64,000 nucleotides of DNA, taken from Coprinus comatus (lineage: Eukaryota > Basidiomycota > Agaricomycetes > Agaricales > Agaricaceae). Below, piece by piece: positions 1-12,675 of this stretch. A model generated the notes under the pieces. That model saw only the letters and a list, made by a program, of their open reading frames with translations, did not search any database and was not told the origin of the DNA. The position numbers were made by a program, and so were the translations under genes. Within the stretch, counting starts at the first letter, position 1. The number at the start of each line of letters is the position of its first letter. Location of the stretch: NCBI GenBank assembly GCA_034638255.1, contig JAWPGT010000003.1:1240001-1304000 (forward strand). The letters are read 5' to 3'.

Positions 1-1041
1 GTGTTCTTAATGAAAGTAGGGTCGTAGAGTGCAGGGAACGCAGCAGGGAGCGAAGACCGTATTGCCACACACAACAGGATGCAGATGATGGCTCTGGGTG
101 GCCGTGGTCGGAACGGGAGCAGGTAAGCTACTTTGCAGTGCTTAATGTTCCCCTGTCAATTAACATGTTCTATTTAGTTTGCTTGTACCCCCCCTAAGTC
201 AGTTACAAGTGCAAGTAGTGATCATTCACACTACCTCTCCTACAATTCCAAATCACAATCACGCACCCAGTCTCCAGGTCACCACAGATCCAGGAGTAAG
301 ACAGATTCAACACCTCCAGCTCCACCATCAACACCAGCCAATTTACGAAGAAGAGCAAACACATCCTCACCTTCAAACGTAAAGTCACCCTATTCGTCTC
401 CAAGGATTGCTTGCCGTACGTTGCCCCAGCGAAACAACACGCACAGTAGCTCTTCAGGAACAACGCCGCCCCTCACAGCTGACGCTTCGCCAGTCCTAGG
501 AGAGCACCCCCACGAGGAAGAGGACGAAATGGACCCAGACGATGTACGGCTAATCACTCCACCCCCCACACCTCCGTTGTTAGGCCTATCCACACCAGGC
601 TCGGCTTCAGTTAAGCGCTCTGGTGTTGCTATGTTTAGGACACGGACAGGAGATTCGGAGGGTTCTTCTGGCCCTTACCCATATAAACGTAGGGATAGGG
701 ACTTGCAGGCAAGTGTGGAACGATTAGATTTAGGGTTGGCTGGTCTGGGTATCGGTCATCCGAGCGGAACTACAACATTTAATGCTAGGAAAGCTAGCGA
801 AAGATGTAGAATGATAGAGGGCTATGTTAGTTTTGCGAATGTGGAGTGTTTGGGAATTCCTTCAGATGGGATTGACGATGAAGATGAGGAGGACGAGAAA
901 GAAAGACAGGATGAGAAACGTGGAAGGGGTATTGCTGCTATTGGAGGTTGGGCAAAGAGGCTTTTTGTTGGAATTGGTTCAACGGCAACAACAACGTCAA
1001 CTACATCAACTACAACACCAATACCAACAACAACACCTTAA
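1..1041 (+). CDS. Hypothetical low-complexity protein, 3' part (5' end outside window)
   Basis: The reading frame enters the window open and runs to a TAA at 1039-1041. A 55-base intron (GTAAGC...TTTAG) at 123-177 joins the two visible exons in phase. The protein is rich in Ser, Thr, Pro and Arg, with a PPPTPP motif and an acidic run (DDEDEEDEKE) before a Thr-rich C terminus (TATTTSTTSTTT). A more ordered block, FNARKASERCRMIEGYVSFANVECLG, sits about 90 residues before the end and may be the conserved part. I do not recognise the family. Composition suggests a largely disordered, possibly nuclear or regulatory protein, but that is inference. The frame upstream of the intron is open to base 3, so the start codon lies to the left. 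Confidence 0.6.
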
Positions 1042-4000
1042 TTATGCGCTTCAAACCGTCTCATGCATCTTTTTTTTTATCGGTTTCCCTCGCATATGTT
1101 TTATGGAATTATGGCATGTTTTCTCTCTCTCGCACTCTGGGTTCACCTATTATATCGTAAAGTATGCTATTCCCCTTCTGGTTCTCCTTTTTCACAGGCT
1201 TTGGATTTTTAAAACCCCTTTAAATTTCGGATTTTCGCTGTTGTACATTTTGTTGGTTAATTTCGGGTTTTTCTTTCCTTTTTTTCCGAAATTCAGTTGT
1301 GTATTATTATATTAGGTTTTTTCCCTTTTTTTTTTCCTTTTTACATGTGTATGCATGATGCATCCCTTTGGGTTACTTACCTTGTGGCGTCCACGCGTTT
1401 TGTATACCACATGGGATGTGTGCTGTATGCTGTGTTTTTTTGATCTCCATAGAACTTGTTACAGGCTTTTGTCACTTGACGAACGTGTGTTTCTTTTTTT
1501 GTTGTGTTTTTGTAGCTTTGGTTTTAAGGCAGTGCGGTTATAGACAGTCGTACGTTTATTATTTTTCTTTGTAGGGAGTATAATCACAAAATCGAATATC
1601 ATATGTTTTTCTTTTTGCAATTACATTTTCATCAACATCGCGTAGTCCTTCTGCCTTCCTCGAAGTACTTACTTGAGTTCAAATTTTCCCACGCAACACA
1701 CATTCATGATCAACGAAAACGATTCAATCAATCAAGTATTCAACATTCGACGCGTTGTAACTGCGTGACCTTCAGAACCTTCCTGAGAGTCCAAAGGCCT
1801 AAGTGCTAAGTACTTAATAGTAAGAGATCTATTCTTCTCCATTTGTCCCGCCTTTTGCCGATGTACGTCCCGTCATTTAACCATTTAATCCTAACTTAGG
1901 ATGGTGTACCCATGACACTCTCAGCCCCGGTCTGAAACTTGAGTGCTCGTTATTGCTTGGGTCCCGTCTGTTGGTAACAGTAATACATAAGCGTAGGAGT
2001 AAGAACCTTGCGCTGTGGGCGGCGATGGATTATGGCGGTGTGACCGCGTCCTGAAACTTGAATCTCACATATGCTAGTAGACCATTGATATTTTTTGAGA
2101 GTTCGAACGTTGAACGTTCAACTGCCACACATTTGCATTAATGACAGAGATGCTTATATGATTAATCATTCGGAGGAGTGTGAGATAGGTACTCCGTACC
2201 CCGTACCCAACACTCAGTACTCAGTACTCAGTTGACAGTGTCAGGATCATTGCGTTCTCAATGCAGGGTTTTGCTTTACTTATAATATTATAATTATGCA
2301 GTAATACATAGTAGTATATAAGAAAACATACAATTTAAATGACACTTCAAATTCAAACTTGTAGTTATTTTTGTATTGTGAAACTTGGAATCTTAAAGGG
2401 TAACCGGTACCAATAAAGCTCTCACTCGACTAAGGGTAATTAGTGTTGAGTACGAGTGATTGGTGTTTTGAGACACTTGAGCTTGAAAGTGGGGATGAGC
2501 GGATTTAGCACCACTTGGGCAAAAAAAAAAACAATCTCAGGCTCAGGCTCAAAATCGCTCAGTATAGGTTGGTACTGAGTAAAATGATGATATATAGATA
2601 ATAGATGTAATGATGATAGATGTTGTTAATATTGGGGAAATCATTGACATGGTCCCCTTATTTTAAACCTTGTGACTCGGACCATATTTTATATTCGGTA
2701 GAAAACAGAAATGTGAATTCAATTATTGAGGAGCAGTGGGGTTGGGAACTTGGGGAGTCATCGGAGGCCTTTTTTGTTGGTGTTTAGTGTTTTTAGGGGA
2801 ATGGTACTTCAGACTTGAGCGCTGAGCGTTTTGAGTAACTTTAAATAAGCTGCTGCGCAGGGATTATCGGCAGTGGCTTGCGTCATGGGATACGAGTTAT
2901 AAATGATGAATATTTGAATAGTACCCTCAATGCCCCTGATATACTTGTTGAGTACTCCATTTACTAATTTAGTGTAGTAATACGCTGTACGGTCGTTTAG
3001 TAAAACAGTGAGTTGGGACCGTGGGTGTTACTTTTCAAACTCGTGTTTCACTGTGATTAAAATAATTAATGCCAAGTTATTCTTTTTATTATTCGACTAC
3101 TTACTAATTCTTCAAAGCTCGTTGCTCCAAGGGTGATGCAAAGTTTATTAAGCCACACCCCAAATATAAATTTAAGTGTTCCTGTAAACGCCACCGTGAC
3201 TACTATCAGGAAAGGTACAATTGACACCGAACTTCGGAATAGCGCTGCTATGTACATAACTAGTCAGCCACCCATGTGCATGATCATGAATAAATTTAGA
3301 AGTTCGAGAGAATACTAATAGTACTTATCTTATCATAAGTGGTTGACATTGACATTGACATTTAATTCATGAAGGTTCTATGAGTCATTCAATTGTAGGC
3401 TAGGCCTCAGGCCTCCTCTTTAGATTCTCTTTCTAGTAAGAACTTGAGAAGTCGAAGCTTTGTTTCGAGGTCGCAAAATCACCGGCTAAACTTGTTCCGG
3501 AAAGTAGTAGTAAGTTTATGAAGGCCGACTAGAGAGGCTCGGCTCAGCGCTCTATAGGTCTGTAATAAGCCTAAGTCTTGGCTTCTTTCCATGACAGCAA
3601 TGCAACTGTTTCAGGCGGGTCGTTCTGGGTTCTGGGTCCCTTGGTGAGTTTAAAAAAATAATACAATACAGTATGTACTACTTAATGGGAACAACAACAA
3701 AAAAGTTGAGTGTTTCAAGTTTCGGAGTTGTCCCTTTTTCCACTCTAAAAAATCTCAAGCTCCTGCGACTTCTAAGGATGACGCTGATACTATCAACATC
3801 CAAGTTCAAATTTTGAGTTATTCACTGAATAATAATAAACAAATTATCCACTAGCTTCGCTTAAGCCCGGACAACCTCGCTTGGAGTAACTTCTCAACAA
3901 GTTAATGAGAACTGTTACTAAGGATACCAATTATCATCAAACTTGCACAAAAAGTACTACCGGATTACCAACTAGACGTGCGTGTCCACGTCACCTCCTA

Positions 4001-7000
4001 CCGACTATTTACATGGCATCATGAGTTCGGAACAGTTGTGGTATTTGTGGGTATCATGAGTTCGGATTGTCAGCAATACTAAAAAAAAATGCGATACTAA
4101 TCTCATGATTTGGCAACTTCCCTCGTAAGCGTTATGTGTTATACCTATATGTGGATACCAGTAGCACATAAGAATACATGTTACTTACTACGAAGGCCTA
4201 TAGGCCTAGAGGCTAGTATGATCCAATGGTCTAGTACAATTCGAATTTCGAACTCACTGGGATTATGGATGTGACCCACATTCAAATTCAGACTCTTAAC
4301 TTCCGACCCGCTCCCTCATGTAAGTTACATGTACTAAACCCCGGTAATATTACGCGTTGTGCGGAATGACTCAACTCAAGAATATATTACTTATTCGATT
4401 TTTCAAGAGTTGGATCGGCTAACTCGGCCCATTGAGATGGAGATGGGGGTTACTTTTCAAAGTTGAGTCACTAATTTCAGTTACCACTAGCAGCCAAGTT
4501 AATGATGTTAGTCTCACAGGGAGAAGTAGGAAACAGTGCTTTGGTACTTGGTACTAATCGTATATGATATATCGCAAGTGTTACTATGGCCCTTAACATG
4601 ACGACTCGGACTTGTTATTTTTATTTTTTGGAGGATTTCAGAATAAAATGTAATACGTAAATCGAATTAAGAATTCGCACGGATGTTCGGTGGTTTGTCA
4701 TTTTTAAGGTTCATACTATACCTTCCTCGGAAGGTGTAAGTACTAAGGGGCGGATTATAATGTTAATGATTACGGTACGAAATAAAATTGGTCTAAGTAA
4801 ACTGAATGATTGGCGTTCTCACGCGAAGTGAGCTGAGCGCTAAATTGTTTCCAGTGGACTGACACATTTGTGCTTAGGTAGAATGGTCTAATCAAATGTA
4901 GGAGTTAGTAAAAATGAATATATGTACTAAAGTGGCATGTAAGTTGCCATGTCTAAGCATGTGTTTGCATTTCATTTCTGTTGTGGTCTAAGTGTGCGTT
5001 ACTTATGCATACGAACCACTAAAATGAACTTATGAATCCGAGCTGATTCACCAAGTTGATATACCACTGGTATATCTGAGGTATAATCTTTTTATTCTTT
5101 TTATCACCCTATATCGTTGAAACGAGGGTACTAGAAGAAAAACAATAACTTCAACACTGTAATATTTCAATTGTTGTCAAAACATAGGCTGTGTCAACCA
5201 CTGTGATGGATCAATACAAACGGAAGAAGTTGATCTTCTCCAACTGTTCATGATTACAATTCTTTCAATCGCGACACGTGCGAAAACAAAACAGAAGAAA
5301 TCGAGGGGTCATCTTGAATAGGTCTTGACCCATATCATAAATCTCGTATTCTTTTTTGGTGTGTTTAAGAAAGAGGGTAAAAATGGAGAGAGGAGGGAGT
5401 TATGGTCCGACAAATTACAATGGCATTGTCATCAGTGAGACCTTGAGGAGTAACAATATTATTTGAATGATGGTGGAGATCATCGATCGTCAGTAAGTCG
5501 GCCATTCAAGAGGATAAGTACTGTATATATTAGCATCGACCATTCAGCATATTCAATGTATTCGGGTCCAGTAGTTGTCCAGAGTCAGAATTCGAAGTTC
5601 TAACTCAAGTCAACTATTCACCGTAATACCAGCGCGCATGAAAGTTCGCGGATATAGACCAAGGGTTGGATATATTGAGCTCTTCCATTGGACCTTGTCA
5701 GTCAAACACAAACACTTACCACGTGTGAACACAAGGTATACGGCCCGTGCGCCATTTGTGGTAGAAAGAGGAGAGTTGAGGATATTCGGCATAAGGGGTA
5801 AGGTAGTAGGGTTGGTCCTAAATCACCAAAGGGGATTGATCTGTTTGTGGAATTTTAAAGTTCAACCCCACTGGCAAGGGCTGACAGTGCTGTTTGACCA
5901 AGCTCTCCTATTCCAGTTCAAAAGCACTTAGTATGCTCACGTCAAGTACAATTGGGCTACTGTCAGTGTTACTAGAGCTAATACTTTCCAAGTCGTAGTA
6001 AATTCAGGATAGCCTTACTCAAAGTAGTAATACTATACCAGTGTTGCACAGTATATGTTGACTAACTTGAAGAAGAGCCTGTTGTATTTTGCAAAGATGC
6101 TCATTCGTGGGATTTCGAAGAATTGGTGTATAAATGTTCCTGCGAATGATACGAGCAAGAAGGAATATAATGTATAATTGGCGTAATCCTAAATGGGACG
6201 AAAAGTATGCGCGTTGGAATGTGTTCGCAACCTTCGGACAGTGTAACCATGTGGTATCTGTGTTGGTGCGTCACTTAGTCAGTAGAATCAGTGAAGCCTG
6301 ATAATCCTTGATCAGCGGGTTTGTTGTAACTAGTGATCAAGCTCAAGGTCTAACCCCAGTTATATATTGCTGTAGTCTGGTAAAGGTCTCATCGGACTCC
6401 GATCAGAGTGTAAGCATGTTGCTTGACTCCGACTGTAAAGCATAACGTTTTCACTTGTCCCCACGTTTGAATCACAAACATAGAGATAGTACTACTACAC
6501 CTTGCCATTATGAGTCCAGAGTGGGATATATGCACAAAATGCCAGTGTTGTTCCAATATATTTAGCATAACCCGGAAGGATATTCTAAATTTACCCTGTT
6601 TATTTGTCTGGTATTTTGAAATTGATGCAGTGTTTCAACTCACTGCTTTACTAACGCACAGCATATGTAAAAGTGGATTGTTTTATCTTGTTATGTTGCT
6701 AGTGTTTGTAAGTTGTAACCCCTCCTATAATATCCGTGATTTAGCAAACCTGCCACCAGTTGCCACACGAGCTTCGTCCCGGGAATAAATAAAAAAGTTG
6801 TGAAGGATTGAGTTCCTACGGTTCTGTTGCACAATTCTCTCCCGCCACGTCATACTTATCGTAGTTTAATATAGAACCAATGAATGTTTGAACTTCGCAT
6901 GAACAACACATCTGATTGATTACACACTGAATACTAACGAATTTGAAGAACGCACGTGGAAAAAAATCCTCAGCATCACATGAGTCGCTTCAACTACATA

Positions 7001-9179
7001 CAAGGTGAGACCAACCACAACGATTGTCAACCGAGCGGCGCTGGCCAGTGAGGTACGCTTTCTGACATGCGAAAATATAGCCTCATTTTCCCCCGTATCC
7101 CTTCTAATCGTATTAAGCGGGCGGGATTTGCGCGCTTCAATGCATAAGTAACACCAGCCTGAGGTACCGGTGATTAGCGACGTTTATCGATTTAGCGGAG
7201 CGTTGCAGGGAGTTTCAACTTTCAAGAGACAGGCTGCAGGATCATAACTTCCCCACAAAGAGAACCGAGATCTGAGGGGCACGGTCATCAAGTACTAATC
7301 AAGTACCTGAACTGTTGGATAGATTCGGCGGTGTGTAGGTGGCCATTATACGTTGAAAGTAGTAATCCTACCTATAGCTAGGTCACCGGCGGGTGTAATA
7401 CTACGCACTTATGACCGAACCACTCACTTTGCTAATCAAGTGAACCAGATCATTTCAACGTTCAGCAATTATAGCAAGGTTTGGGACGTGGGATAGAATC
7501 GTGTAAGTTAAGTTCCTTGGCTCGAAGAAGGATGTATAAGCCGATCAGGAGTGTGTCAAGGTTTCGGGAAAAGCATTCTCATGCTTGGGACTCGAGAATG
7601 CTTGCGATACCCGCCTTAACATTGGATTGCTCTTCTTAGATCAACTCAATCTACGCACAATCTTGAGGAAGATCGAAGTTGCTGTGGTCCTGAGCGTTTA
7701 ACGGATGGACAACATTACTATGTATTCTCGAATTTCTCATCGCCCGACACATTATGACATTGGGTGATAGTGCACAGGACCCACTCTTATCCTGCACTTC
7801 TTCTTCAACTTCTCATGACATACTTATATCCAACGATGTGAAAGATTCTAGAGCCCGGAGGTACGCGCCGAGTCCTGAAACTTTATCTGATTTTAATCCA
7901 CGAATTATTTCTCTTTATCTTAGCACTGACAAACGTTATAACTTTGACATGTAGTTCTTGTGTGAAGAATAACTCTTAGGAGGTGAGAATGAAATTTGAC
8001 TCTTGTAGTGATTATCCAAATTTTCAGAATAGCACAACGTTGCTTCGTCAACCTCAAGTTTTGCCACATACCTCCCAAACTGGCAGCGACCCTCGCAGAT
8101 TGTAAAGATTGTAATGGAAGACATGCTGATGAAGTTGATAATGTCCCAAAGTGGGGTCACAATGGTCTCCGGGCCCCATCAAAGAACTTGAATTCGTGGG
8201 ACGTTGTAAATGGAATCAGAAGCGCCAAGGCTCACAAAAAGCTCCTCGCGAACACTGGTACTTATACACGATGGAGTAGGGAACACCGCCTAGAAGAGAT
8301 AGAAGAGTTGGGAAAAACTTCAACATGATCATTTGGACTTGTGTTCTAAAAACAAATCTGACGGCAGGGCTGTGGGTGAAAAACTTTCATGTAATCCCTC
8401 TCTATCGACGCACTGCCTCATACCTGCCGTGCTTCTGTCTGAATGAATTCTTGGCGAGGAGGTCTCTATAACAAATAAAAAAGATATAGCACGTACTCCA
8501 GCTACTCTAGTTTCAGTACACAGGACTAAATTATAATGGTGCTATATCGATGCAAGATTTTAATTTGGCAAATGAAACCACGAGATCGTAAGCCCTACAG
8601 GGGGCTTCGTGATTGGCGGGCTGGAAGAACTGAACCCGATCAAGGCCAAACTGTGAAGTAAGAGAGGGAGGAAGAATAACTTCCTGAAAACGACGTTGAT
8701 TTGATCTGACTCCAACCCGTGGAGATTGTCGCACATACCCAGGTTTTGGAAATTACACCAGAACTTTTGCCTAGGAACTCCGTACTCGGTTCTATAGTGG
8801 GCTCTGGAAGATATGGAGGGTTTCCGGAGGCGGTCGATATTTAGAAAATTAGAAGTTCCATAATAGTACGCAGTTCCGGCCAGGTTTCATGGACGCTATT
8901 CTACATAGGACCGCGTGTGGTGGAGAGAACCAAGTTCATTCATGATTCCAGTACCCTGGAACAAAACATGAGCAACCTAAATTGAATACGATGTTCTCTG
9001 ATAATTAGCCTTCAAGTTATATGTAATATTACAAAAATATATAATATAACTTGCACAACTTGAAAAGGACAACTTCCAAGGTAACGGCTCCAAGGGAGGT
9101 ATTATTCATTTCTTGTTTCTATACTTCTGTTAGAGATTCCGATATAACAACCACAATACACTTACCCTATACTAATCCG
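1042..9179. other. Gene-poor AT-rich stretch
   Basis: About 8.1 kb with no reading frame I can tie to a protein family. Open frames stay under about 120 codons and show neither consistent exon-intron phasing nor family motifs. Small sequence structures include repeated CAGTACT units at 2214-2232, a 10-base perfect inverted repeat at 7571-7580/7594-7603, and several short poly-A runs. No long terminal repeats, transposase motifs or reverse transcriptase motifs were seen by eye. Two modest frames at 7754-7954 and 7996-8328 could be exons of a small unknown gene, but no phase-consistent join was found. Confidence 0.5.
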
Positions 9180-11713
9180 TTACGGTTTTCGCGTCAATGG
9201 TTCTTTACCACGCCCCGAGCCAGAGCCAGAGCCCACAGGTGCCAGAGGTGCCCATATCTCCCTCAACTTTATATTAAAATCATTGATCATGGACCATATT
9301 GTTTCCAATTCCTCGTTGGGGTACATGGGATCAGGTTCGTCACATAGAATAGCGAGCTGATTCGGATGTAATACAGAATGTATTGATGCACCTGACGATT
9401 GTACGTAGTCTTCCGCGGCAGCAAGTAGCGTCCTGAATGTCTCGTCAATGCAAGGAAGTATACTGCTTAGCCCTATTGAGTGATGCAGAATTTGGATGGT
9501 ATAGAGGAAGATGTTATCTAGTGATTTTTCTGCAGGAATATGACCACATGCGACAAGCCATTGAATAATTTCAAGGAATGCTTTTGCCAAATCTGAAGAA
9601 CAAAATTTTTGTCAGGTTCAGAAAATATAGTAAATATCTTGAGTAAAAGAGACGAACCATGATCAATATGACAGAAGTTACAAGGAACAAGTAAAGAACT
9701 AAGTACAACCGCGAGGTCCAGATGTTGAGCTTCCACAAATTCAAAGGCTTGATTAAAGGTGTGAATTAAGTATGCACACCCATGTTTTGAGCCAATTGCT
9801 TCTCGAAGATGGTCGCAGAGCGTTTGTATGAGACATAAATCTTCAAATTGATAACCTCCCCGTTTATACCATTTGCATAATTCATTCAAAACAGGAACTA
9901 CTTCCTCCCAGTAACGCCAATCGTGATGGATTACATGAGAGGCTACAGCAACAACAGTCCCCCTTGTGATCCCCTGCATCCCACGAGGGTCTGCTAGGGC
10001 GTTCGTCATGGCCTTTAAAATTCCAACTAGATGGAAGAGTGAAAAAAGAAAAAAGAATTAGTAACAATAGGTTGTGTCACTGTCGTACCCAGTCGTACCT
10101 GCATTATTGCTGCTAGTTTTGGTTTCTATATGTAGAATCTTGTAGATATTCGTATGTGGCCGATCTACCAGTAAATCATATGTCTCCACCACCCCCCATA
10201 TCTTAGCAAAGGTCCTAAATCGAAGGTTGGTGATTTCAGCTGAATTCAAGTCCGAGGGAATGAATCTTTTTTCAAAGGTAGCTATAGTATCAAGCCCCCA
10301 CGTAGTCCATGCATTACATGGCACTTCCGATTGTTGCCAACCATACTCCGAGTGGTGTGTGGCTTCAAGTCGTTGTCGGAAGGTTGGTAGGTACTCGCAG
10401 CAAGTATCGGTGATGGCAGAAAGGAAACATTGGTACACCGTCAAAACAACATTCTTGTTTTGTTTGAATTCTGTAGCAACCCAGTGCAATGCAGGATATA
10501 TGGATTTTGAAGTCCTATGTTTCTCTGTCCACCATGTATCATAGCTATTCCAACTAGTGATTTCATCGAAAGGCATTAAACGGCAGTGACAGACACTGTT
10601 GAGGGCGGATGAGACATGGATACGTTTGATGATCCGTACGAGGTATTTAAGCATGGAATGAATAAGCCATGCTTGTGGGGATCGATAAGGACAAAGTGTT
10701 GGTGGTGGATCATCAGAGGGGTCAAACGCATTTTTACTATAATCCACTAGCCAGATGACTTGGAGGGCGGGCAAACAGGAAGTAACAAAAACGAAAAGAC
10801 AGGTAATAGCCACAATGATTGTGATGGGTATGGCAGCGAGTGAATTGGAATTAGATTCCCATTGTGATAAGAGAAAGCCAGCGAAAAAGAGAAAGAGTGC
10901 AATAATAAGGAGTAGTGGTAGTGTATTGAGAAGCGCAATGACTCCCCAGCTTTTCAGGCTTTTGTGCCGTTGATATTGTAGATAAAAGTCGGTGTCATTA
11001 GAGTCGTGCGATACGACTGTAAAGCTCCTGCCGAATTGTCGTAACCATTGCAAGCACAAAAGCCCAGCAAGGACAGCAGCCAGACTAAGTGCGAGGCTGA
11101 CGGAGTAGAAAAGGTGAATGCGACGAGTTTGTGGGGTAATAGCAATAATGGAATTTAAATTTGCCGTCAGATCGATCGGGGGGTTGGCTTGGGGGCTTAA
11201 GTTATTGACAACTTGAAGGATAAGTGTTTGAAGGAGGATCGTAGCTTTCTCCGTCGGGTCTTCTTTAATAGCCTTTCCAGCCTCGACGGCGAAGGATGCT
11301 AGAATGGCAGAGAATAGGGACGCCTTCAAGGTGCAATAGATGAGTTGTTGCTAAATACTAGTAAATGTGGGTGGTTATACATACAAAGACTAGTAGATTT
11401 GTCACTTCGTCAGTCCAATTTTTGTGGGTTTCTTTTGTTAGTTCTTCTGCCTTTCGATTGACCAGTGACCAGAGGCTATCGTTATTGATTGGAGCGTTCT
11501 GCACCAATGTAAGTGAATTTTCCCGTCCAATGAAAATGTTATTTATCTTACACGAGTATCTGCCTTGGGTTCTACGTCTGAAGAATAAAATGGACGATGT
11601 CAAAATACGAATATCAGCATAGGATATGATTGTAGACTGCGTGTAAGTGTGTTTGAGACTTTGAGTATAGGCGTCTGAAATATCGCGTATAATAAACTTG
11701 CCTTACTACCCAT
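9180..11713 (-). CDS. DUF6535 domain membrane protein
   Basis: Exons on the minus strand: 11713-11707, 11577-11552, 11498-11385, 11323-10099, 10026-9658 and 9592-9180, giving 717 residues. Introns are 53 to 129 bases and all phases agree. The N-terminal block WTDEVTNLLVF joined to ASLFSAILASF across an intron is typical of DUF6535, a family of unknown function expanded in Agaricomycetes. Three further hydrophobic segments follow: IHLFYSVSLALSLAAVLAGL, the stretch around LLNTLPLLLIIALFLFFAGF, and TIIVAITCLFVFVTSCLPAL. With the first one they make about four membrane helices near the N terminus. The rest is a soluble, probably helical region ending in a short SGSGSGRG tail. The 7-base first exon (ATGGGTA) is the least certain part. 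It was chosen because it alone gave a start in phase with exon 2. Confidence 0.75.
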
Positions 11714-12675
11714 TCTACAGCCTTTGGTAAACATAAAGATCGTTGGTATTGGTACCTGCCAATAAGTTAGGAGCGTGTAAATGTGGGATACTACGTTAAC
11801 GTTACTCGCCATATCAACCACTCGAGATGTTTATGAAGGATATCCCTATCTTCTCTCTTCATCTATCTCTGATATGGAATCAAGATGCCCATTTGGCAGT
11901 AAACAGCATTGAAGTTGAGGTTGGAATAAAAAACTAGTACGATCAATATCATGATCATGTACTAGACTGTGATGTATACTGATCATACAATGAGTCAGCA
12001 ATGAGTACACACTACATTTTAATATTGATAGTGTACTTCTCAAGCTTGCGATTTGCTAGATCAACGATGTAAACCGGAGGTCAACGGGCACCGTGCTAAG
12101 TGATCAAACAACCACCTCATGACTGTGTTCGTGCAAATCTTCAAGCAGTGTATGTGGTTTCACGAGCCTCAGATATGATTCAATCACGGAGAAATCCATG
12201 AATACCGTAGACAATTCGGGGTTTGATGTTGCAAAGAACTTTTACCGAAGGAAGTGAGGTCCTAGTATCCAGCCATAAATCTGAACGACATCAAACTTAA
12301 TTAGGTCAACGTGTTCTTTCTAAGCTTACATGTAACACTTTGATTCCTCAACAGATTCTCTTCCACTTGACATGGAGCCGATGATGGAATTTGCATGAGA
12401 TTGGCAATGCCAAACCAGAAAAGTATTGAAAATCATACATAAAATAGGAGTAGCATTCCATTAACTCATGAATTGTGCATGAACAATCTAGTAATCAATC
12501 TGGATAGTTATGTATTAACAACAAAAATCATTATTAAAACATTGATGATGAAAGTTAAAGACGAACAGGATCCATAGTGGTACCTGAGGAGTTTAATGAA
12601 ACACAGGGTGCAGCCAAACAGATGACAACATAAAAAGTTTGGACGTACCGCGTCGCGCATTGTAAGCAGTGGATA
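11714..12675. other. Intergenic region between divergent DUF6535 and RSE1 genes
   Basis: About 960 bases separate the two divergent starts. No gene is visible. The region presumably holds both promoters, but no clear TATA box was identified for either gene. Confidence 0.5.

Noticed and set aside
5575..5931. 118-codon open frame in the gene desert
   Set aside because: No recognisable motif, no neighbouring in-phase exons; likely chance.
7754..8328. Two successive open frames that might be exons of a small gene
   Set aside because: No GT-AG join preserved both frames without an early stop; left as unannotated.
10227..10544. 105-codon open frame antisense to the DUF6535 gene
   Set aside because: Shadow of the coding strand, whose exon has clear family similarity.
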